Origin: an uncultured bacterium
GTDB lineage: Bacteria > Patescibacteriota > CALEFQ01
Assembly: GCA_937877125.1 (NCBI GenBank)
Contig: CALEFQ010000075.1
Coordinates: forward strand, 1 to 19,020
Length of the DNA: 19,020 bases
Reading direction: 5' to 3'
This document shows, one piece after another, positions 12,509 to 19,020 of the stretch; position 1 is the first letter of the stretch, and every line of letters starts with the position of its first letter. The translations under genes and the position numbers were made by a program. The notes under the pieces are model-generated. The model did no database searches. It was not told the DNA's origin and saw only the letters and a program-made list of their open reading frames with translations.

Positions 12509-14140
12509 CTAATGAAGTTTTTTTATCGGACGACGCCAGAAGACAAGACGCCGGACTAAGCCGCGCATCAAATCCATTTCTTCTATTTTCAGCAGCCAGC
12601 CGATAAATAAATAAGCCGCTATGCCGACGACCCCGGCCAAAACAGCCTGCGCCAACACGCCCCAGAATGTCTGCATATCAACCAGATTAGCGACTAATCC
12701 CTTGATCCCCGGAATAATATTAAAAGTAGTGGCCTCGTGATCGATGGCAATCCCCTGGACAACCAGGGCCATAACCAAAGAGGCAATGATCACCTTGAGC
12801 GTCGAAGCAATTATCCGGGCGTCTTCCAAGCCGCCCATTTTGACATGCAAAACCAGCAGTAAGGTTATCATATTGATGAAACTGGAGACTGAAAAAGCCA
12901 GCGCGATACCCGCGACCCCCATTGACTGGACCAGGCAGAGCGCCAAAGCGATATTTATGGCCATACTAATAATGCTGACTACCACCGGCGTAACGGTATT
13001 TTGGATCGCGTAAAAAGCCTTAGCCAGCAGCGGGACCAAGCTTTGGGCAAACAAGCTGATGACAAAATACCCCAATGTGGACGCGGTCAGGATGGTAGCC
13101 TCCCAATCGAACTGCCCTGCTCCCAAGATAATCCGAACAATTTGAGCCCGTAATAAAAGCATTAGAATCGAGGCCGGCACAATCAGAAAGATGATCTGAC
13201 GAATCGTCCGCGCCAAGGTTGAAACATATTCCGCCCGGTTTTGGGCCGAAGCGGCCGCCGCTAAAACAGGGAAAGCCGTAGTTGAGAGAGAGACTCCGAT
13301 CACGCTGTAGGGCAAGCTTTGTAAATTATTGGCAAAGTTATAAATTGACACGGCGCCCAACGCCACCGTGGTCGCAATCGAAGTGCTGACGAAAAGATTT
13401 ATCTGATAGACAGCCAGCCCCAGAGTGCGCGGCGCCATCAGTTTCAGAACATGACGCAGCGTCTTGTCTTTCCAATCGACCCAAAACCGGTAGCGGTAAC
13501 CCAGTTTCATTATGCTCGGCACCTGGATTAGCCAATGAAAAAGCGAACCGGCAATCACCCCGACAGCCACGCCGTAAATTCCCCAATAAGGCACCAGTAA
13601 AATCGTCCCGGCAATAATAGCCAGGTTGTAAACAATCGGGGTCAGGGAATAAACAAAAAACTTTTTATAGGAATTAAGGATGCCGCTGGCGATATTACTG
13701 ATTCCGAAAAAAATCGGGCTTAACAGCATCAAGCGCGTCAAATTGAGAGTCAAGTCGCGCGTCGCTTGGTCCATCCCCGGTCCCAGTAGCGGCATTAGCC
13801 AGGGGGCGATCAGAAAAACTATCCCCGCGATCAAAACGAGACCCAACATCAAGACATTGGCTAGGTTATTAGCCAGACGGAAAGCGCCGGCCGGATTTTT
13901 TTTGACCAAAAAATCAGTGAACAGCGGAATAAAAGCGCTGGAAACCGCCCCGACGACAATCAAATTGAAAATAGTATCAGGGATCCGGAACGCCGCGAAA
14001 TAAGCATCTAACTCGCTGCCGGCGCCGAAAGTCGTGGAAAACAGACGATCCCGGTAGATACCTAAAAGCCGGCTGGCCAAGGCAGTCACGCCGATCAAGA
14101 TCGCGCCTGAAATAATTATTTTTCGGTTGGCATCAGCCAT
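12509..14140 (-). CDS. murJ: Lipid II flippase MurJ (MviN family)
   Basis: 543 residues with about 14 membrane helices, as expected for a MOP-superfamily flippase. The N-terminal signature is present: ALASRLLGIYRDRLFSTTFG, then AGSELDAYFAAFRIPDTIFN. These contain the arginines and the aspartate that line the central cavity and are required in E. coli MurJ. Further family segments are SSAFIPLFTDFL and, near the middle, LPYSVIGVSLSTTAFPVL. It moves lipid-linked peptidoglycan precursors across the membrane. It starts 3 bases after the DUF4012 gene, with GGAAAGGA about 10 bases before the ATG, one of the few clear ribosome binding sites here. Its place next to two glycosyltransferases means a flippase role for another lipid-linked glycan cannot be excluded. 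Confidence 0.95.
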   Translation of the reverse strand: MADANRKIIISGAILIGVTALASRLLGIYRDRLFSTTFGAGSELDAYFAAFRIPDTIFNLIVVGAVSSAFIPLFTDFLVKKNPAGAFRLANNLANVLMLGLVLIAGIVFLIAPWLMPLLGPGMDQATRDLTLNLTRLMLLSPIFFGISNIASGILNSYKKFFVYSLTPIVYNLAIIAGTILLVPYWGIYGVAVGVIAGSLFHWLIQVPSIMKLGYRYRFWVDWKDKTLRHVLKLMAPRTLGLAVYQINLFVSTSIATTVALGAVSIYNFANNLQSLPYSVIGVSLSTTAFPVLAAAASAQNRAEYVSTLARTIRQIIFLIVPASILMLLLRAQIVRIILGAGQFDWEATILTASTLGYFVISLFAQSLVPLLAKAFYAIQNTVTPVVVSIISMAINIALALCLVQSMGVAGIALAFSVSSFINMITLLLVLHVKMGGLEDARIIASTLKVIIASLVMALVVQGIAIDHEATTFNIIPGIKGLVANLVDMQTFWGVLAQAVLAGVVGIAAYLFIGWLLKIEEMDLMRGLVRRLVFWRRPIKKLH

Positions 14141-14143
14141 AGA

Positions 14144-16759
14144 TTATTTCCTTTCCCAGACGGCCGAAACCACGATGTCACCCAAAGGACGTTCGGCTAT
14201 CCAATCAAGCTCTCTAAAACCGTTGTTAACCAGTGCATTGCGGCCCTCCTGCCAGGATAATTTAAGCTCGGGCGGAAAATAAACTTGTCCGGAAACACGG
14301 GCCGTATGCTTGCCGGGCTGGACCTGAATCAATGAGGTCAAACCGGCCGCCTGGTTGAATAAGCCACCAAGCGAAACAGCCCGCGGGAGATCATAAACCA
14401 CCCGCGACGTTTTAGTCATCCCCGGTTCCAGGCTTTGCCAGTATCCAACCACCTTTTTCCCCTCTTCTTGGGTCAGCCAAACCTGGCCGTTGTATCTGGT
14501 TTCGACTGAATTCTCGATATCGGCCACGAGCGGATCCGGGCGAGATCCGGCCGGTGCCGGATGTTGCGTTGGGAACGGGGTCTCAAACCCGACTACCTCT
14601 CGGACTTCCGCTTCGGCCGGCAGAACTACGCGAACCCAGCTGACATTCTTGATCGACGATAGCTGGTCTTGGGGCTTGTGAGTCCGGGTAATTTCCACCT
14701 GGTTTTTTATCGTTCCGTTCAGATCCAGGCTGGAAACTTGACGAATTTCTTCAGAAATATCCCGATCGGTTTTACCGCCACCGATATTATAGGAATAGAC
14801 CGCCAAATAATTGTCGGCGTCCTTAAGCTCTCCGGCCGCGTTATTTTGGTAAGCAAATTCCTGGAGTTGGGCGTCAGAGAAATAAAGCATTATTTTTTTC
14901 TCGCTTAGCGCAGTATTCAAAACCTCCAGCATTGACAGCCAGTTATTATCCTTTTGAGTCAGTAATTTAGAAAGAAGATTATTGAAAAATGTCTCGACGA
15001 TTTTTTTAGGCTGGTTCGTCAAACGAGCCTCTTTTGATTCAACCTCATTTTCAATAGTGGACAGATAGTTTTCCTGGGTAATCGCTAAATTATATTGAGG
15101 CAAGGCAATCGGCCCGGTGACTTTGAGCAAATCAGGAATAATTTCCGAGCTGACGGTAAAAACGCCGTCGACCGTGGTGCCGACATCGGACAATTGGTAA
15201 TACTCCATGGCTTTTTGGGCCGTGGTGCGGTAATCAAGAAACCAGCCGGCCGCGTCCTGGATTTCAAAATTTCCGGTAATCAGCTGTAATTGTTTAGGCG
15301 GAGCCACGGCTTCCTGGCTTTGCCCTCTAATTTCATAGATATCATGGAATTCCAATTTTTTAATCCGACCGCCCTCACAATCAAGCAGAAGATAACTGCC
15401 CGGGAAGCCGCCGAGCGCGCCCCGCGCCTCGTCGCTGTTAGCCAAAAGCACTAAATAGCGCTTCGGGCTATCCACTCCTAAAATCCCGGCTAGTTGTTGT
15501 GACGATTTCAGAAAATAGTCGGTCGCCCCCTGCATGACCTGAACAATTTCCTTAGCCTCATTGAAGTCATCATGGAAATTAGCCGGCAAACTGCTTAATG
15601 ATACTTGCTCTAAATTCTTCTCGGCTTTTGATAGACTGTCGGAAACAATATCAAAATCAGTCCGGCTCGCCGACAAGGCCTCCCCCAAATTGTGCCCGTC
15701 GGCCGAAGCCGAAAAAATACTGCCCAAATCCTTGAAACGACTAAGCCCAGTAGTGAAACTTTCACCGGCGCGAGATAATTCCTGCCCTGCCTCAACCAAC
15801 AAAACTGCCGAGCGCCCTTTCGGGACCAAGCGTAAAAGCTGGGAGGTCAACGCCCCGATGCCGGCAATATCTTCTTTTGCCCCGTTGAAGTATTGAGCGC
15901 TCCGCTCAAAATCGCTAATCGCCTGAACAAATTTTTGTTGTTTTATATTAGCCGCCGCCGTTTTCAAACTGCCCGCCGCCGCCGAAGCCTTGGCTAGAAT
16001 CACGCCCTGGGAATCCAGGGTTCGCTGCAAAGCGGCCGAAGCGCCGATGGATCCGGCTAACAGGAATATTAGAACGGCAAAAACCGTCAGGGAACGCCAG
16101 GCCCGCCGGCGCGGCGATCGGGCGGCCACGATAATCTGCCGTTGCAGGGACCAAAAACCGTCCACTGCTTCAAAACGGCGCCGGGATTTAGCGTCCGGCC
16201 CGGTCTCCGCCGGGGTCAAAAAATTAAAACCAGGCGCGCGCGACGTCTCCAGGGCGGAATCGTCAGCCGGACGCGACCAAGACGAGACGGAAGACTCCGA
16301 TTCCGCGACTTCGAATACTTCTTCCGGGAAAATTTGTTCTCCCGCCGGGTTCTCGAGCCGGTCAGCCGGCGCCTGGCGAGTCGCTGGCAAAATTGGATTC
16401 TCTTTCCGAGGCTGATCAGGCGGATTATTTTCCAGGAAATTGATTTCAACCGACCACGCCGGTTCCGGCACGCTCATCGCCTCCGACTCTAAATTATCCG
16501 GCTGCTCGACTAATCGCTCCCGGCGCAAATCAAGCAAATGTCGCGCGGCCTCCCTCAATTTCTTCCGCTGTTGTATTTCTCTTTTTTGCTCAAGCGCCCG
16601 TTGCTTGGCCGTCAATTTAGGCAAATCAATTACGCCGACGGACTGGGCCATGATATTCTCACGACGTTTCTTTTCCAAGTCGCGCAAATTTAAACAATCC
16701 TGTCTTGGCTTGGCAGTTTTTTTCGTCCGGACTCGTATTTTTTTAGGTTTTACGCCCAT
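14144..16759 (-). CDS. DUF4012 membrane protein
   Basis: 871 residues. Residues 1-90 are very basic and helical; about 90-215 is a low-complexity Pro/Glu/Ser linker; one membrane helix at about 220-244 (TVFAVLIFLLAGSIGASAAL) follows a positive stretch, SPRRRAWR. The N-terminus is therefore cytoplasmic and the rest outside. Residues 245-430 are helical with coiled-coil character. The DUF4012 core is at about 433-600: YLVLLANSDEARGALGGFPG, SYLLLDCEGGRIKKLEFHDI, QDAAGWFLDY, and GVFTVSSEIIPDLLKVTGPI. The end is beta-rich. DUF4012 proteins are common in Patescibacteria and Actinobacteria; function is unknown, but they often sit with glycosyltransferases and envelope genes, as here. It overlaps the upstream glycosyltransferase by 17 bases. 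The long charged cytoplasmic part may bind a partner; that is a guess. Confidence 0.88.
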   Translation of the reverse strand: MGVKPKKIRVRTKKTAKPRQDCLNLRDLEKKRRENIMAQSVGVIDLPKLTAKQRALEQKREIQQRKKLREAARHLLDLRRERLVEQPDNLESEAMSVPEPAWSVEINFLENNPPDQPRKENPILPATRQAPADRLENPAGEQIFPEEVFEVAESESSVSSWSRPADDSALETSRAPGFNFLTPAETGPDAKSRRRFEAVDGFWSLQRQIIVAARSPRRRAWRSLTVFAVLIFLLAGSIGASAALQRTLDSQGVILAKASAAAGSLKTAAANIKQQKFVQAISDFERSAQYFNGAKEDIAGIGALTSQLLRLVPKGRSAVLLVEAGQELSRAGESFTTGLSRFKDLGSIFSASADGHNLGEALSASRTDFDIVSDSLSKAEKNLEQVSLSSLPANFHDDFNEAKEIVQVMQGATDYFLKSSQQLAGILGVDSPKRYLVLLANSDEARGALGGFPGSYLLLDCEGGRIKKLEFHDIYEIRGQSQEAVAPPKQLQLITGNFEIQDAAGWFLDYRTTAQKAMEYYQLSDVGTTVDGVFTVSSEIIPDLLKVTGPIALPQYNLAITQENYLSTIENEVESKEARLTNQPKKIVETFFNNLLSKLLTQKDNNWLSMLEVLNTALSEKKIMLYFSDAQLQEFAYQNNAAGELKDADNYLAVYSYNIGGGKTDRDISEEIRQVSSLDLNGTIKNQVEITRTHKPQDQLSSIKNVSWVRVVLPAEAEVREVVGFETPFPTQHPAPAGSRPDPLVADIENSVETRYNGQVWLTQEEGKKVVGYWQSLEPGMTKTSRVVYDLPRAVSLGGLFNQAAGLTSLIQVQPGKHTARVSGQVYFPPELKLSWQEGRNALVNNGFRELDWIAERPLGDIVVSAVWERK

Positions 16760-17891
16760 TTATAGCTTGTTGATAAACCGCCAACGTCAATTTGGCCGTC
16801 TGAATCCAATCAAAACGTTTGGTATTCGCCATGCCTCGTTCGATCAATCGGTGCCGCAAATTATCGTCGGCCACCACCCGTTCAATCTGGCGCGCCATCT
16901 GTGAGACGTCATAAGGATCAAAATAAACGGCTCCCTCCCCGCCGATTTCCGGCAAGGGCGGCGCTTGCGAAGCTAGGACCGGCAAGCCCGCCATCTGAGC
17001 TTCTAATAGAGGCAGGCCGAAACCCTCGGACAGAGACGGAAAAACATACGCGACCGCCAAACGGTATAACAGGGCCAAATCCTCATCAGGAACAAAACCT
17101 GGCAAGATTACGCGGTCAGTTAATTTTTTTTCTCGGGCAACTCGGGCCAAACGGTCATAAAAAACGGATCGAGCGCAGGGATTGACCAAGTTGATTGACG
17201 GCGTGACCAGTTGCAAAGCCGAGAGCAGACGATCTAAGTTTTTATAAGGATAAGCGTTGCCGACATACAGCAAAAACGGGAATGACAACTTGTATTTCTT
17301 AGTCAAACGATCGCGCTGTTCTGGAGTTACCTGGAGCGAGCGATAACGGGCAAAACGCTGGTCGGCCGCCTCGTAAGTCACAACAATCTTTTCGCCCGGA
17401 ACACGGTAGCGATCAATAATCTTTTGGCGGGAAGCTCCAGAAGGAGTCACGATCCGGCGGGAACCGAGAATCGCATGTCGGGAAACCCAGGCATAAGCCC
17501 GGTGCTTCAAAGCATAGACTGCGCGGGAACGCGTCGTTGATTCCTTCCCCTTGAATTCATCCTTGATCAAATCATGAATCGTCACGACAAAAGGGCGGCA
17601 ATAAGCAATCGGAACATTGAAATGGCAAAAATGCACCAGGTCGGGCTTAAGACGGCGCAGGATTTTGAGCAGGCCGACTTGCTCCTGAAAAGTATACCAG
17701 AGAAAATCCGCCTCAACGACCCGGAAATTATTGGCACGCGGGCGATAATAATCCAAAGCGTCCCGGCGGACCAAGACCAGATACTGGTTATCATGATCGA
17801 TTTTTTCCAACGCTCGCAATAATTCCTCGGTATAGCGACCAAGACCGGTTTGTTGAGGACCCATGAAGCGAGCGTCAACCACGATGCGCAT
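16743..17891 (-). CDS. GT4-family glycosyltransferase
   Basis: 382 residues, GT-B fold. The N-terminal acceptor domain starts MRIVVDARFMGPQQTGLGRY with the glycine loop of GT4 enzymes, followed by LVHFCHFNVP and TIHDLI. The C-terminal donor domain begins near 207 (LLYVGNAYPYKNLDRLLSAL) and holds RVILPGFVPDEDLALLYR and the EX7E motif E289-GFGLPLL-E297, then AGLPVLAS and a PLPEIGGEGAVYFDP segment. It transfers a sugar from a nucleotide donor, probably to a lipid-linked glycan on the cytoplasmic face; donor and acceptor cannot be read. In the strand normally ending 'LV.VG', this protein has INLVNPCARSVFYDRL, so NPC replaces the usual hydrophobic-Val-Gly. It starts 17 bases after the previous transferase. 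Confidence 0.93.
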   Translation of the reverse strand: MRIVVDARFMGPQQTGLGRYTEELLRALEKIDHDNQYLVLVRRDALDYYRPRANNFRVVEADFLWYTFQEQVGLLKILRRLKPDLVHFCHFNVPIAYCRPFVVTIHDLIKDEFKGKESTTRSRAVYALKHRAYAWVSRHAILGSRRIVTPSGASRQKIIDRYRVPGEKIVVTYEAADQRFARYRSLQVTPEQRDRLTKKYKLSFPFLLYVGNAYPYKNLDRLLSALQLVTPSINLVNPCARSVFYDRLARVAREKKLTDRVILPGFVPDEDLALLYRLAVAYVFPSLSEGFGLPLLEAQMAGLPVLASQAPPLPEIGGEGAVYFDPYDVSQMARQIERVVADDNLRHRLIERGMANTKRFDWIQTAKLTLAVYQQAINGRKT

Positions 17892-17908
17892 AATTTGTAT
17901 TTAGAATA

Positions 17909-19020
17909 TTATGGTCGGCGCCGAGCCGCCTCCGCCAGAACTTCAAAAGTCCCTTGCGCCGTCTTGTCCCAGGAAAATTTCTGAACCCGCTGCCAGCCGC
18001 GCCGAATCAAAGTCGTCCTCAGCATCGGATCAGTTTGGATCTTCACGATCGCGGCAGCGATTTCCGCCGGATTGTACGGATCAATCAACAGGGCGGCGTC
18101 AGCGACGACTTCCGGCAAAGAAGATAACGCCGAAGTGATCACCGGAGTTCCGACGCTCATGGCCTCCAAGGGAGGGAAACCGAATCCTTCATAAAAAGAA
18201 GGAAATACCAATAAATCAGCTAGCGAAAACAAGGCCAGCTTATCTGACTGTTCGACAAAACCGATTCGCCGGATTGACCCAGAAACACGAGAATCTTCAA
18301 CCGCTTGGCGCCAATCATTTTCCAGCCAGCCGGCTGATCCGGCAATCACGAGCGGCGTTTTTATTTTACCACAAACACAGCACTTCTCAAAGGCCTTAAT
18401 TACGCCAATCACATTTTTGCGCGGCTCGGTCGTCCCGAAGAAAAGGATGAACTGATCGGGCAGATGATACTTGTTCTTGACTATTTTCGCTTGGGCCACC
18501 AGGCTAGCATCGGGCAAATTTATTCCGGAAGGCACCACCCGAATCACCCCCGGCGGCAAGTGATACTGGGCCACCAAGTCATCCTTGGTAAACTGCGAGA
18601 CCGCAATGATCAAAGAAGACCGGCGCGCGCAAAAGCGCGGATTGACCAAATAATGCCAGGCCTTCTTTTTGAAAGACAAGAACTCCGGATGGTATTTGAA
18701 AGACAGGTCATGGAAGGTTGTCACTACGGGACAAGCCGGCGACACGGCGCCAAAAATAATATTCGGATAAAAAAAGACATCGCACCCGCCCATCATTTGG
18801 TCGATGAACGGCCGATGCCCGAACTTAAACGACAAATTCAGGATTTTATTCGGATGGCGAAAACGAAAAACAGTCACATTAGGATACGCGCCCAGCTCAT
18901 TCAGGACAGCCGTGGATCCGTGGCGAAAATTTGCGAAAAGCTTGAAAACCTGATCGGGATAAAGCCGAAACAGATGGTGGAGCAAGTTCAAAGCATATTC
19001 TTCAACTCCAGTACGCTTCC
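17909..19020 (-). CDS. GT4-family glycosyltransferase, N-terminus beyond the window
   Basis: The frame stays open to the right edge, and the last codons read KRTGVEEYALNLLHHLFRL. TGVEEY is the N-terminal glycine loop of GT4 enzymes, so only about 10-20 residues are missing; the TTG at 18991 is not the real start. Visible motifs: FHDLSFKYHPEF, VVPSGINLPD, then the donor domain with FFGTTEPRKNVIGVIKAF, PLVIAGSAGW, and EX7E as EGFGFPPLE followed by AMSVGTPVITS and SLPEVVADAALLIDP. It resembles the mannosyl/rhamnosyl-type GT4 proteins of polysaccharide clusters, but the donor sugar is unknown. It is a paralogue of the next gene, 17 bases downstream, and the most upstream gene seen of the envelope operon. 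Confidence 0.93.
   Translation of the reverse strand, partial: KRTGVEEYALNLLHHLFRLYPDQVFKLFANFRHGSTAVLNELGAYPNVTVFRFRHPNKILNLSFKFGHRPFIDQMMGGCDVFFYPNIIFGAVSPACPVVTTFHDLSFKYHPEFLSFKKKAWHYLVNPRFCARRSSLIIAVSQFTKDDLVAQYHLPPGVIRVVPSGINLPDASLVAQAKIVKNKYHLPDQFILFFGTTEPRKNVIGVIKAFEKCCVCGKIKTPLVIAGSAGWLENDWRQAVEDSRVSGSIRRIGFVEQSDKLALFSLADLLVFPSFYEGFGFPPLEAMSVGTPVITSALSSLPEVVADAALLIDPYNPAEIAAAIVKIQTDPMLRTTLIRRGWQRVQKFSWDKTAQGTFEVLAEAARRRP

Noticed and set aside
15990..16492. Two plus-strand ORFs of 116-141 codons opposite the DUF4012 gene
   Set aside because: They lie antisense to a biased low-complexity linker of a well-supported gene and show arginine/serine-rich translations with no motif.
1..19020. 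Recoded TGA (Gly or Trp), as in some Patescibacteria
   Set aside because: TGA ends several genes at family-typical lengths (the yjbQ-like, antiporter, PH-domain and DUF881 genes), often in ATGA overlaps with the next start, so the standard bacterial code is used.

Overview
The window is about 19 kb of compact bacterial chromosome. It begins with 45 bases of Illumina library adapter, so the left edge is a contig end. Nearly everything is encoded on the minus strand and read right to left. Gene starts and stops mostly overlap or lie within about 20 bases. TGA behaves as a normal stop. Clear Shine-Dalgarno sequences are visible at only a few starts. The gene set points to a Candidate Phyla Radiation (Patescibacteria) bacterium: a DUF4012 protein, MurJ, tandem DUF881 proteins, a DivIC/FtsB-like protein ending in an aromatic tail, a membrane-anchored parvulin with an HIL strand at its C-terminus, and a lipoprotein with a pilin-like domain. 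That placement is inference from gene content, not from a marker phylogeny.

Region 1 (19020 to 10620, minus) looks like one envelope operon: two GT4 glycosyltransferases (the first cut by the window edge), a large DUF4012 membrane protein, the lipid II flippase MurJ and the translation factor LepA. It closes with a clear intrinsic terminator whose loop holds the lepA stop codon. Region 2 (10559 to 6926, minus) starts at a good sigma70-type promoter. It encodes two DUF881 proteins, a bacterial PH-domain membrane protein, a DivIC/FtsB-like protein and a parvulin-type prolyl isomerase. In this stretch an unannotated 30-residue membrane microprotein on the plus strand exactly fills the gap between two minus-strand genes.

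Region 3 (about 6906 to 6208) holds tRNA-Gly(CCC), tRNA-Thr(CGT) and tRNA-Thr(GGT), all minus with encoded CCA. Around them sit at least six palindromic elements with one shared plan: a variable outer stem, a conserved GAA/GTA internal loop and a GC-clamped inner stem. Several abut tRNA ends to the base. An 84-bp duplication also copies the 5' end of tRNA-Thr(CGT). Region 4 (6152 to 3627, minus) is an overlapping trio: an amino-acid permease, a small lipoprotein and a Na+/Ca2+ exchanger-type antiporter.

Region 5 (3616 to 3406, minus) is a gene-free interval. A near-consensus promoter there drives a roughly 176-nt structured RNA ending in a strong terminator. Its fold (closing stem, central bubble with a small 3' hairpin, long apical rod) matches 6S RNA, the RNA polymerase regulator. 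Region 6 (3369 to 46, minus) starts at another promoter and encodes a DJ-1/PfpI-family protein, both exonuclease VII subunits, a YjbQ/UPF0047 protein, an anchored protein of unknown function and a truncated DUF4013 protein.

The points most worth a second look are the tRNA-abutting palindromes, the 6S-like RNA, the plus-strand microprotein and the apparently permuted parvulin domain.
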